Below, one piece after another: positions 1-7,386 of a DNA stretch of 64,000 bases (its first letter is position 1; each line of letters opens with the position of its first letter). The translations under genes and the position numbers were made by a program. Source of the stretch: JBNPEO01 sp050490315 (lineage in GTDB: Bacteria; Actinomycetota; Actinomycetes; Actinomycetales; Micrococcaceae); contig NZ_JBNPEO010000001.1 of assembly GCF_050490315.1 (NCBI RefSeq), positions 620,001 through 684,000 on the forward strand, given 5' to 3'. Below the pieces are notes generated by a model, which saw only the letters and a list, made by a program, of their open reading frames with translations, was not told the DNA's origin and searched no databases.

Positions 1-245
1 CTGACAACTCAAGCTCTGGCCACTCAAGTTCGGATCCAAGGAGCCAGCTCAATCCCAAAAGCCAGGACATTCCGGGGTTGATTGTGGCCACCGGGTTCTT
101 CCGCCACGGCGTTCTCCTTGCGCCTGTTGCAGCCCAGATTTGCCGCCAACTTATGGACAGAATAGCGGACGTACGGTGGGCGCCTTTTAGACCGGACAGA
201 TTTTCCCTACCCACAACTCACAGCAAGGACCGGGAGCATTCGTGA
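1..245 (+). CDS. thiO: Glycine oxidase ThiO, C-terminal fragment
   Basis: Only the last 80 or so codons are present, read in the frame beginning at base 3. ThiO is an FAD-dependent oxidase that makes iminoglycine (dehydroglycine) for the thiazole half of thiamine. The fragment holds the family's C-terminal signature IPGLIVATGFFRHGVLLAPV, part of the FAD-binding domain, and continues for about 34 residues to a TGA that overlaps the GTG start of thiS by four bases (GTGA), implying translational coupling. The stretch just before the signature is unusually rich in Ser, Asn and Gln (DNSSSGHSSSDPRSQ) where relatives normally have a short conserved loop, so this protein may carry a small insertion there. 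Identification rests on the C-terminal motif plus the following thiS and thiG. Confidence 0.85.
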   Translation, partial: DNSSSGHSSSDPRSQLNPKSQDIPGLIVATGFFRHGVLLAPVAAQICRQLMDRIADVRWAPFRPDRFSLPTTHSKDREHS

Positions 246-487
246 CCACGCTCAATATTTCACTCAACGGGGAGCCACACAGCCTTAGCGCTGGAGCCAC
301 CGTTGCAGACCTTGTCCAAGCCGTCACGGGCAGAACGATCAATGAACAAGGACAAGCCGTTGACGGCCGCAGGCTGGGTATTGCTGTTGCCCGCAACGCA
401 GCGGTGGTGCCACGAAGCCAATGGCGCGGAACAACGCTTTGTTCGGAAGACGACGTCGAACTCGTTACAGCAGTACAGGGAGGCTGA
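242..487 (+). CDS. thiS: Sulfur carrier protein ThiS
   Basis: An 81-residue ubiquitin-like sulfur carrier. The last two residues are Gly-Gly, the C-terminus that is adenylated and converted to a thiocarboxylate, which then donates sulfur to ThiG. The internal features LNGEPHSL, VADLV and VAVARN-like IAVARNAAVVPRSQW are those of ThiS, although the middle is longer than the usual 65-70 residues. Start is GTG at 242, overlapping the thiO stop. thiG follows one base after the TGA. No thiF lies next to it, so the activating enzyme must be elsewhere; moeZ at 2619 is a candidate. Confidence 0.93.
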   Translation: MTTLNISLNGEPHSLSAGATVADLVQAVTGRTINEQGQAVDGRRLGIAVARNAAVVPRSQWRGTTLCSEDDVELVTAVQGG

Positions 488-488
488 A

Positions 489-1265
489 ATGTCCAAGGAC
501 CAACTTCACATCGACGGCGTGGCACTGAATTCGCGGCTTATTATGGGCACTGGAGGTGCGCCAAGCCTGGACGGTTTGGGGGCGGCGCTGGTGGCTTCCG
601 GGACTGAACTCACCACCGTGGCCATGCGCCGCTATTCACCTGCCACGGCAGGCTCGCTCTTCGAACTGCTGCAAAGCCACGGGATCCGCGTTCTGCCCAA
701 CACGGCTGGTTGCTACACCGCTCGCGACGCTGTTTTGACAGCTGAACTGGCACGAGAAGCCCTAGAGACCAACTGGGTGAAGCTTGAGGTTATAGCCGAC
801 GAGCAAACCCTGCTCCCGGATGCCGTGGAGCTAGTTCAAGCGACCGAACAACTCGTGGCAAGTGGGTTCCAAGTGTTCGCTTACACCAACGACGATCCGG
901 TTCTGGCGTTGCGTCTGGAAAACTTAGGCGCTGCCGCCGTCATGCCACTCGGTGCTCCGATTGGGACAGGCTTGGGCATCCTCAACCCGCACAACATCGA
1001 ACTGATCGTTGCCCGCGCCAACGTCCCGGTAGTGCTCGACGCCGGAATCGGCACGGCCTCGGACGCGGCCCTTGCCATGGAGCTAGGCTGCGACGCAGTG
1101 CTGTTGGCAACTGCAGTGACCCGGGCTCAGGACCCCGTGATGATGGGCGAGGCCTTTCGCCACGCGGTGGCAGCAGGGCGTCTTGCCCGGCTCGCAGGGC
1201 GAATCCCTAAGCGTGAGCACGCCCTAGCGTCCTCACCCATGCAGGGCCGGGCTGAATTTTTGTAG
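489..1265 (+). CDS. thiG: Thiazole synthase ThiG
   Basis: ThiG (258 aa) condenses 1-deoxy-D-xylulose 5-phosphate, iminoglycine and the ThiS thiocarboxylate into the thiazole phosphate of thiamine. It is a TIM-barrel enzyme. The sequence shows the expected blocks: RLIMGTGG at the start, PNTAGCYTARDAV, NWVKLEVI containing the Lys that forms a Schiff base with the sugar, VMPLGAPIGTGLGILNP, VVLDAGIGTASDAALAMELGCDAVL and the C-terminal ARLAGRIPKR. ATG at 489 was chosen because it sits one base after the thiS stop; an upstream in-frame extension would overlap thiS in another frame. Last gene of the thiO-thiS-thiG operon; it converges on the minus-strand membrane protein with a 14-base gap. Confidence 0.96.
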   Translation: MSKDQLHIDGVALNSRLIMGTGGAPSLDGLGAALVASGTELTTVAMRRYSPATAGSLFELLQSHGIRVLPNTAGCYTARDAVLTAELAREALETNWVKLEVIADEQTLLPDAVELVQATEQLVASGFQVFAYTNDDPVLALRLENLGAAAVMPLGAPIGTGLGILNPHNIELIVARANVPVVLDAGIGTASDAALAMELGCDAVLLATAVTRAQDPVMMGEAFRHAVAAGRLARLAGRIPKREHALASSPMQGRAEFL

Positions 1266-1279
1266 AGAGCGGCCTAAAG

Positions 1280-1582
1280 CTAGGCGCGGAGAATAGCTGT
1301 GAGGCGCTCGCGGTCACTGGCTTCGCGCTGTTTACGCAAGGGAACAACCACAGCGACGGCAGCTGCTGTACCAAGAACAATCGGCAGCACCCAAGGGATC
1401 CACGTCAGGCCAGGTTGATAGCCAAAGCCCAACGCGATCACCACCATCCAGCACACGCATGCCACAGCTACGCCCAACCCAGCAGGCAAAGCTGCACCGT
1501 AAGAGGTGTGGTGCTTGTCTGTGCCCCACACGATGGCTCCGGCGGCAATGACTGCAAGAACGGCAATAATCAGTGAAAGCAC
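1280..1582 (-). CDS. Small membrane protein, three predicted helices
   Basis: A 100-residue hydrophobic protein with three likely membrane helices (about residues 1-20, 29-55 and 61-82) and a charged C-terminal tail rich in Arg and Glu (LRKQREASDRERLTAI). It starts at GTG 1582 with a good ribosome site (aaggaaaggga, about 8 bases upstream). It is the last gene of a minus-strand group after the TetR regulator and the DUF3107 protein. From memory, a small membrane protein occupies the same place in other actinobacteria. No function can be assigned. Confidence 0.72.
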   Translation of the reverse strand: MLSLIIAVLAVIAAGAIVWGTDKHHTSYGAALPAGLGVAVACVCWMVVIALGFGYQPGLTWIPWVLPIVLGTAAAVAVVVPLRKQREASDRERLTAILRA

Positions 1583-1625
1583 GCGAGCGTCCCTTTCCTT
1601 GGCCTCAAACAGCTACAAAAGGGGT

Positions 1626-1850
1626 CTAGACGGTGCCAAATCCCACACGACGGACTTCTTCAGCACCAATCTCTACGTAACCCAAAACCTTGCCAGGAAC
1701 GATGATTTGGCGGCCCTTCTCATCCGTCAGACGCAAATCCGTTCCGTTAGCGATTGCCTCGGAGACAATCTTGGCTACGGCATCGGCGTCCTGTGAAGAC
1801 TCGAGCGAAATTTCACGTCCAACGTTTTGGATACCAATCTTTACTTCCAC
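1626..1850 (-). CDS. DUF3107 family protein
   Basis: A 74-residue protein starting MEVKIGIQNVGREISLESSQ and ending VEIGAEEVRRVGFGTV, which matches my recollection of the DUF3107 family (TB9.4, Rv3208A in M. tuberculosis). The function is unknown. The family is short, soluble and typical of actinobacteria. Start is GTG at 1850 with a strong Shine-Dalgarno (gggagg, 7 bases upstream). It lies 48 bases downstream of the TetR regulator on the same strand, an arrangement also known in mycobacteria, so the two are probably cotranscribed. Confidence 0.8.
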   Translation of the reverse strand: MEVKIGIQNVGREISLESSQDADAVAKIVSEAIANGTDLRLTDEKGRQIIVPGKVLGYVEIGAEEVRRVGFGTV

Positions 1851-1898
1851 AACAAGGCCTCCCAGCCATCAGAATTCAACAGGTTATTCATTTGTAGC

Positions 1899-2552
1899 TC
1901 AGGACTCCTTGGGGAAGCGACTGATTCCGCGCCAAGCTAAACGGTAGACCAGATCACTTGCAACATCGAGGTCCAAATCGCCGTCGGTTTCTAGCCAATA
2001 GCGGGCACTTACCTGCGCTAACCCGGCTAGGCCGCGGCCCAAGAGTTCTGCTTCCAGCGGTGCCAACTTGGTGTCTTCAGCGATCACGGCGGCCACCGCC
2101 TCAGCAAAGGTTCGGTTGAACGTTTCCAATCGAGCATTAACGTCAGCGTCATTGGTTAGTCCGGACTCGAACACTAGACGATGGGCTTGATCGTCACTAG
2201 CAATAAAGCGGAAATAGGCGCGCATCACGGCCTGAACACGTTCTTTGTTGTCCTGAGTGGAGTTTAGTGCGCCCAAGAGCAGTCCGGTCAGTTCTTCAAG
2301 ATTGCTATCCAAAAGGGCCAAATAAAGCTCGCGTTTGGATGGGAAGTGCTGGTAGAGCACAGGCTTGGAGACACGGGCAGTTTCAGCGATTTCGTCCATC
2401 GCGGCACCGTGGTAACCATTGGCCACAAACACTTCAAGAGCCGCATGGAGCAACTGCGCACGGCGCTCGTCGCGCGGTAGACGTGCGGACCGAGCATTCG
2501 CCTGGGATGTTTCTTGCGTGGTGCGCGTCCTGCTCACTTCCGGTCCTTTCAT
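1899..2552 (-). CDS. TetR family transcriptional regulator
   Basis: A 217-residue regulator with an N-terminal TetR helix-turn-helix: RAQLLHAALEVFVANGYHGAAMDEIAETARVSKPVLYQHFPSKREL, about residues 32-77, ending in the typical YQHF turn. The C-terminal half is the all-alpha ligand-binding and dimer domain. It is divergent from moeZ across 66 bases that contain an inverted repeat TTACT-N4-AGTAA (2570-2583), a plausible autoregulatory site. A GTG at 2537 preceded by aagga is an alternative start that would drop five residues. The neighbouring DUF3107 gene suggests this is the counterpart of mycobacterial Rv3208; the regulon is not evident from sequence. Confidence 0.9.
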   Translation of the reverse strand: MKGPEVSRTRTTQETSQANARSARLPRDERRAQLLHAALEVFVANGYHGAAMDEIAETARVSKPVLYQHFPSKRELYLALLDSNLEELTGLLLGALNSTQDNKERVQAVMRAYFRFIASDDQAHRLVFESGLTNDADVNARLETFNRTFAEAVAAVIAEDTKLAPLEAELLGRGLAGLAQVSARYWLETDGDLDLDVASDLVYRLAWRGISRFPKES

Positions 2553-2569
2553 TGACGGCTCAATCCACT

Positions 2570-2583
2570 TTACTCGTCAGTAA
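2570..2583. promoter_or_regulatory. Inverted repeat between divergent TetR gene and moeZ
   Basis: TTACT-CGTC-AGTAA, arms of five bases with a four-base spacer, in the 66-base divergent region. A -10-like TATAAG (within atgtataagc, near 2586) lies just downstream toward moeZ. Position and symmetry fit an operator for the adjacent TetR protein; this is inference. Confidence 0.4.
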
Positions 2584-2618
2584 TATGTATAAGCGCGTCG
2601 ACAGGCCTAGATTGGAGT

Positions 2619-3815
2619 ATGCCTGCGAACAGCCCCGCCCCCATTTCTCCTTCTCTGCCGCCCCTCGTGGAACCAGCACAGTCTTTGAGCAGAGAAGAAC
2701 GTGAGCGATATTCGCGGCACATCATCATTCCGCAAATCGGTGATATCGGTCAGCGAAGGCTCAAGAATGCTCGTGTGCTGGTTATTGGTGCTGGTGGCTT
2801 GGGCTCGCCAGCGTTGTTGTACCTAGCTGCTGCAGGTGTGGGGACTCTGGGAATTATCGATGACGACGTTGTTGAGCTGAGCAATCTCCAACGCCAGATT
2901 ATGCACACCGTGGAACGGGTCGGAGAGCCCAAAGCCGAATCCGCTCGGGCCGCCATCCACGACTTAAACCCGCTGGTTAATGTCCGGGTTCACCAAGAAC
3001 GCCTCGAAGCCTCCAACGCCCTAGAACTCTTCTCCGAATACGATCTGATCCTCGACGGTGCTGACAATTTCCAAACCCGCTACCTCGTCAACGATGCAGC
3101 AGCGATCCTCGGCAAACCCTACGTGTGGGGTTCCATTTTCCGCTTTGATGGTCAGGTCAGCGTGTTTTGGGCGGAACATGGACCCAACTACCGTGACCTC
3201 TACCCGGAAGCGCCACCAGCTGGCTCTGTCCCGAGCTGTGGGGAAGGTGGCGTGTTCGGAATGTTGTGCGCCGCCGTCGGATCCCTGATGGTGACCGAAG
3301 CGGTAAAGCTGATTACCGGCGTCGGACGTTCCTTGTTAGGGCGAGTGTCCCTCTTTGACGCGTTAAGCGGCACCTGGCGGGAAATTCGTGTCTCCAAGGA
3401 CCCCAGCGCACCAGCGATCACCGAGCTTGCCGACTACAACGCTTTTTGTGGCATCGACGCAGAGCCCACTGTAGGTGTTCACGAACTCGTGACGGCTCCG
3501 CAACTGGCCACCATGCTGGCTGCACGGGATGCAGGCCTACGGGACTTCTTGCTCGTGGACGTGCGGGAAACGGGGGAGCGAACTATTGTTTCAATTCCCG
3601 GCTCGGTACTGATCCCGCAAGGAAAGATCCTTGACGGCGAAGCGTGGGATCAACTTCCCACCGAGAAGGAGATCATTTTCCACTGCAAAGGTGGAACGCG
3701 TTCGGCGAATGTCCTCGCCGCCGCTAAAAGCCACGGTTACACCAAGGTCAGCCATCTCGACGGCGGTGTGTTGGCTTGGGTGCGCGACGTGGAACCGGAC
3801 AAAGCGGTTTACTAA
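2619..3815 (+). CDS. moeZ: MoeZ-type adenylyltransferase/sulfurtransferase (MoeB/ThiF plus rhodanese)
   Basis: A 398-residue two-domain protein that adenylates the C-terminal Gly of ubiquitin-like sulfur carriers (MoaD, CysO, possibly ThiS) and transfers sulfur to them. Residues 20-270 form the E1-like domain: RYSRHIIIPQIG, the nucleotide motif VLVIGAGGLGSP, DDDVVELSNLQRQ, the VPSCGEGGVFGMLCA region and YNAFCGI. The CxxC zinc pairs of E. coli MoeB are absent; I recall the same in actinobacterial MoeZ. Residues about 290-398 form a rhodanese domain with active loop CKGGTRS. The ATG at 2619 has ggag almost touching it, so the start is not certain. The carrier gene thiS lies 2 kb upstream. Confidence 0.92.
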   Translation: MPANSPAPISPSLPPLVEPAQSLSREERERYSRHIIIPQIGDIGQRRLKNARVLVIGAGGLGSPALLYLAAAGVGTLGIIDDDVVELSNLQRQIMHTVERVGEPKAESARAAIHDLNPLVNVRVHQERLEASNALELFSEYDLILDGADNFQTRYLVNDAAAILGKPYVWGSIFRFDGQVSVFWAEHGPNYRDLYPEAPPAGSVPSCGEGGVFGMLCAAVGSLMVTEAVKLITGVGRSLLGRVSLFDALSGTWREIRVSKDPSAPAITELADYNAFCGIDAEPTVGVHELVTAPQLATMLAARDAGLRDFLLVDVRETGERTIVSIPGSVLIPQGKILDGEAWDQLPTEKEIIFHCKGGTRSANVLAAAKSHGYTKVSHLDGGVLAWVRDVEPDKAVY

Positions 3816-3846
3816 AACCCTCTACAACTTTTGGAAGAAGTCTCAG

Positions 3847-4830
3847 ATGAGCACTAACAGTCCCCGCACCCCGCAGCAACACCTTGGCTCGCCCTTCGGC
3901 GCTCGCAGTACCGCCAAAGACGTTCTGGCAGGAATCGATCTAGCCGGTAAAACGGCGATTGTTACCGGTGGCTACTCTGGGTTGGGCTTGGAAGCCGTCC
4001 GTGCACTGCACGACGGCGGCGCCGCAGTAGTGGTGCCCGCCCGCCGCCCCGAGGTAGCCGCGCAAACCCTCAGTGAGGCTGGGCTTGACGATGTAGAAGT
4101 AGCCTCCTTGGATTTGGCCGATCAGGGGAGTGTTCAGGCATTCGCGGAGTCGTTCCTTGGATCAGGCAGAAGCTTGGACATTTTGATCAACAACGCTGCG
4201 GTTATGGCTTGCCCCGAGACTCGGGTGGGGCCCGGCTGGGAAGCCCAATTCGCCACCAACCATCTGGGTCACTACGCCTTGACGAACCGCTTGTGGCCAG
4301 CCTTGACCGCCAAGCCGGGAGCTCGTGTGGTGGCGCTGTCCTCAACAGGGCACAAACTCTCGCCGATTCGCTTTGAAGACCCTCAATTCAGTACCGGATA
4401 TGACAAGTGGAAGGCCTACGGCCAGGCAAAAACTGCTAACGCCCTGTTCGCCATTGAACTTGACCGTTTGGGAGCAGATCACGGAGTGCGCGCCTTCGCC
4501 GTGCATCCGGGCGGAATTATGACCGAACTTCAGCGCCACTTACCGGTTGAGGAAATGCGGGCCGCGGGCTGGATTAATGAACAAGGCAAAGTCAACGAGA
4601 TCTTCAAATCCCCGGCTCAAGGCGCTGCCACCTCGGTATGGGCGGCAACTTCGCCGCTTTTGGAGGGCCTCGGTGGTGTGTATTGCGAGGACTGTGATGT
4701 GGCTGAACCCACCGATCTGGATTCACCAACGGCGCGCTATGCGGGTGTGGACGCTCACGCAATCGATGCGGATGCGGCGCAGCGGCTATGGCAGCTTTCC
4801 GCGGAACTGACCGGAGTCAACGCCTTCTAG
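3847..4830 (+). CDS. Short-chain dehydrogenase/reductase
   Basis: A 327-residue classical/extended SDR. It has the NAD(P) motif TGGYSGLG at about residue 41, the NNAAVM strand motif, catalytic Ser in VVALSSTGHKLS, and the catalytic YGQAK. The sequence resembles the oxidoreductases related to retinol/WW-domain dehydrogenases (FEDPQF, AFAVHPGGIMTELQRHL). The substrate cannot be told from sequence. ATG at 3847 is chosen because an extension upstream in frame would overlap the moeZ rhodanese region; the gap to moeZ is 31 bases, so cotranscription is likely. It converges on hemA with only one base between stop codons. Confidence 0.88.
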   Translation: MSTNSPRTPQQHLGSPFGARSTAKDVLAGIDLAGKTAIVTGGYSGLGLEAVRALHDGGAAVVVPARRPEVAAQTLSEAGLDDVEVASLDLADQGSVQAFAESFLGSGRSLDILINNAAVMACPETRVGPGWEAQFATNHLGHYALTNRLWPALTAKPGARVVALSSTGHKLSPIRFEDPQFSTGYDKWKAYGQAKTANALFAIELDRLGADHGVRAFAVHPGGIMTELQRHLPVEEMRAAGWINEQGKVNEIFKSPAQGAATSVWAATSPLLEGLGGVYCEDCDVAEPTDLDSPTARYAGVDAHAIDADAAQRLWQLSAELTGVNAF

Positions 4831-4831
4831 C

Positions 4832-6193
4832 TCAGGCAGACTCAGCGTCGGCAACCGGGCACTGGGCACCCAGCTGGGATTCTTGACTAGCGTTTTTGTT
4901 AGTTTCCTTGCTGCGCTGCCCGGCCTGGGTGTCGCCGGCCTGATCAACCTCAATACCGTAAAGCGCCTCGAGGGCAGCTATGTAGTCATCCTGCTGACCC
5001 TTCGCTGCGAGTTCGCGGCCCCGCACAGTGGGAACGTGTAGAAGTTGTTTGACCATCCGACGCAGAGCGAACTCAACTTCTTCGGCTGCAGCGGTGCAAC
5101 CGTGGCGGGCCCTGACCTTTTCCATTTCCGCATCCAAAACGTCCATGGTGTGTCGGCGCAAGGCAACAATGGCCGAATCCACTGAACGGGCGCGGCGCTC
5201 CTGTTCAAAAGCAGCGGCTGCTTCGTTCACGATGTTGCTCGCATCAGCAAGGGAATCTGCCTGTTCTTGGGGAGCAGCCAGACGCACTGATTCAAGTGTC
5301 AAAAGCTCAACGTTGGGCAGTTCGCCGACGGCCGGATCAAAGTCACGGGTCAGCGCAAGGTCAATAACAATCAAAGGCTTTTCCGTGCCCGCGCGTACCC
5401 GGCCCAAATCCTCGGCTTCAACGCGCTGATCTGACCCACTGCAGCCGATGATCACGTCAGCTTGGGCCAGTGCAGCCTCGATGGTTTTATTCGTCAAGGC
5501 GATGCCGCCGCGTGTGGCCACAAAGCCTTCCGCACGGCCGGAGGACGAGTAGACGCCGATGTTTGTACATCCGCGGGCGCGCAAAAGGGCCATGGTTGCG
5601 CCAGCGTAGGCACCTGTGCCAAATATCACAGTGTTTTTTTCGGACCAGTCCGGGTCAACAGACATTTCTTGAGCCAAATCCAGTGCCACCGAAACAATCG
5701 ACAGTCCCCGGCTACCCAAAGCGGTGTGTGCGCCAACGTCCTTTGCCGTTTTTGATGCTGCTTGGAAAAGGCGGACTAAACCGGAGCTTGCCGTGCCGTT
5801 ATGCTCGGCGGCGATGAGGGCTCGGCGGACTTGGCCAGCGATCTCGCGTTCACCGACCACAGCGGAGTCCAATCCGGAGCTCACGGCAAAAAGATGAGAG
5901 CTGACGTCTGAGCCAGTACGGGTCCCAAAGGACGTAGAAACCACGTGTTTATTGAGTCCACTGAGTTCGCTGACTTGTTCAATCAGGCTGGACCGGGCCG
6001 CTTCTAGATCTTGATCCGAGGTGGCCTCGCCGTAAATTTCGTAGCGGTTGCAGGTGGCCAAAACCACTGCACCTTGAACCGAGGGGGAGTCTGCAATTGC
6101 CGTTTGGGCAAGCGAAGCCGCACCGTTGCTCAACTGAGCAACAGTCTCTAAATCGACGTCGGCGTGGCTAGCCACGAGAGAAAAAAGAACCAC
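4832..6193 (-). CDS. hemA: Glutamyl-tRNA reductase
   Basis: HemA (453 aa) reduces glutamyl-tRNA to glutamate-1-semialdehyde, the first committed step of tetrapyrrole synthesis by the C5 route. The catalytic Cys is in VVLATCNRYEIYGEA at about residue 49. Downstream are the dimer-interface and NADPH motifs VVGEREIAGQVRRAL, ALGSRGLSIVSVALDLA, and VIFGTGAYAGATMALLRARG. The C-terminal helical domain (residues about 320-410) is complete, followed by a polar tail. Start is GTG at 6193 with ggag six bases upstream. The gene is divergent from hemE over 113 bases that contain several symmetric elements. The glutamate-semialdehyde aminotransferase hemL is at 14933, so both ends of ALA synthesis are in the window. 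Confidence 0.96.
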   Translation of the reverse strand: MVLFSLVASHADVDLETVAQLSNGAASLAQTAIADSPSVQGAVVLATCNRYEIYGEATSDQDLEAARSSLIEQVSELSGLNKHVVSTSFGTRTGSDVSSHLFAVSSGLDSAVVGEREIAGQVRRALIAAEHNGTASSGLVRLFQAASKTAKDVGAHTALGSRGLSIVSVALDLAQEMSVDPDWSEKNTVIFGTGAYAGATMALLRARGCTNIGVYSSSGRAEGFVATRGGIALTNKTIEAALAQADVIIGCSGSDQRVEAEDLGRVRAGTEKPLIVIDLALTRDFDPAVGELPNVELLTLESVRLAAPQEQADSLADASNIVNEAAAAFEQERRARSVDSAIVALRRHTMDVLDAEMEKVRARHGCTAAAEEVEFALRRMVKQLLHVPTVRGRELAAKGQQDDYIAALEALYGIEVDQAGDTQAGQRSKETNKNASQESQLGAQCPVADAESA

Positions 6194-6306
6194 AGCACTC
6201 CAAGCATAGCTTTTTCGTAACTCTGTAGAACATAGCGCGATTTCGCGGTAAATTCGCTGACACAGTGTCGTTATATGTCTCCAACGGCCTTAGGCAGAAT
6301 AAGAGG
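6194..6306. promoter_or_regulatory. Divergent hemA/hemE promoter region
   Basis: 113 bases with layered symmetry. TTC-N6-CTGTAGAA at 6214-6230 is also found upstream of hemQ. Its minus-strand reading gives TTCTAC followed after 16 bases by TATGCT, a plausible -35/-10 pair for hemA. CGCGA-TT-TCGCG lies at 6236-6247 and GACAC-A-GTGTC at 6259-6269. The CAGAAT at 6294-6299 lies seven bases before the preferred hemE ATG (6307), which could mean a leaderless or very short leader. Which protein binds here cannot be told. Confidence 0.5.
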
Positions 6307-7386
6307 ATGCAGCTTCGAACCGGGACCCTTGACGCCACTCATCCGCTGCGCGATGGCCGCACTGCGGACTCCGCGCTGATCACCGCCTACCGCGGGGGGA
6401 AGCCTTCACGGCGCCCCATTTGGTTTATGCGTCAGGCCGGCCGTTCGCTGCCCGAGTACCTTAAGGTACGTGAAGGGGTGGCCATGCTGGACTCGTGTTT
6501 GCGCCCCGAATTGGCGGCGGAAATCACACTCCAGCCAGTGCGTCGGCATGACGTTGACGCGGCAATTTTCTTCTCTGACATTGTGATCCCGCTCAAGCTG
6601 GCCGGAATCGGTGTGGACATTGTTCCCGGCGTTGGCCCTGTTCTGGAGAAGCCTGTCCGCACCGCTGCAGATGTGGCTGCTCTACCTGAACTGACATGGG
6701 AGGCATTGGAACCCATTCGTGAAGCTGTCCGCCTCACCGTGGCAGAACTGGGCAAAACTCCGCTCATTGGATTCGCGGGGGCTCCGTTCACCCTGGCCGC
6801 CTACATGGTTGAAGGCAAACCTTCACGCGATCACTTGGGCCCACGCACCATGATGCACGCCGATCCTGAAACGTGGTCCGCCTTGGCGCGATGGGCTGCG
6901 GACGCCTCAGGCCTGTTCTTGCGTGCACAGCTTGAGGCCGGTGCTTCAGCTGCTCAGCTCTTTGATTCATGGGCTGGGTCTTTGGGACTTGCGGACTACG
7001 AGAAGTTTGTTGCCCCGGCTTCGGCCCGAGCTTTGGACCACGTGCGGGACCTCGGCGCACCCCTGGTTCACTTTGGTACCGGCACCTCTGAACTATTGGT
7101 TGCCATGAAGAACATTGGTGTTGACGTGATGGGTGTTGACTACCGTTTGGGCTTGGATGAAGCCAATCGTCGTCTGGAAGGCAGTGTCCCGCTCCAGGGC
7201 AACATTGACCCGGCTCTGCTTTCAGCAGGCTGGGACGTCCTTGAAGCCCACGTCCGTTCAGTCCTTGAAGCAGGCGAAAATGCGCCCGGGCACGTGGTCA
7301 ACCTTGGCCACGGAGTTCCACCAGAAACTGACCCCGGAGTCCTCACCAAGATTGTGGAGTTGGTTCACTCGATCGAGGTCTTGTGA
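6307..7386 (+). CDS. hemE: Uroporphyrinogen decarboxylase
   Basis: HemE (359 aa from this start) removes the four acetate carboxyls of uroporphyrinogen III to give coproporphyrinogen III. The first family signature RPIWFMRQAGRSLPEY is at about residue 36. Others seen are FFSDIVIPLKLAGIGVDIVPGVGP, LIGFAGAPFTLAAYMVEG with the second signature, QLFDSWAGSLG, VMGVDYRLGLDEA and LQGNIDP, and the C-terminal NLGHGVPPETDP. ATG 6307 is preferred; an in-frame GTG at 6265 adds 14 residues that look unrelated to the family and spans the GACAC repeat. The stop overlaps the GTG start of hemY (GTGA), so the two are translationally coupled. Confidence 0.96.
   Translation: MQLRTGTLDATHPLRDGRTADSALITAYRGGKPSRRPIWFMRQAGRSLPEYLKVREGVAMLDSCLRPELAAEITLQPVRRHDVDAAIFFSDIVIPLKLAGIGVDIVPGVGPVLEKPVRTAADVAALPELTWEALEPIREAVRLTVAELGKTPLIGFAGAPFTLAAYMVEGKPSRDHLGPRTMMHADPETWSALARWAADASGLFLRAQLEAGASAAQLFDSWAGSLGLADYEKFVAPASARALDHVRDLGAPLVHFGTGTSELLVAMKNIGVDVMGVDYRLGLDEANRRLEGSVPLQGNIDPALLSAGWDVLEAHVRSVLEAGENAPGHVVNLGHGVPPETDPGVLTKIVELVHSIEVL

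Noticed and set aside
303..488. Upstream extension of thiG inside thiS
   Set aside because: The added 62 residues come from thiS read in another frame; the ATG at 489 matches the family start.
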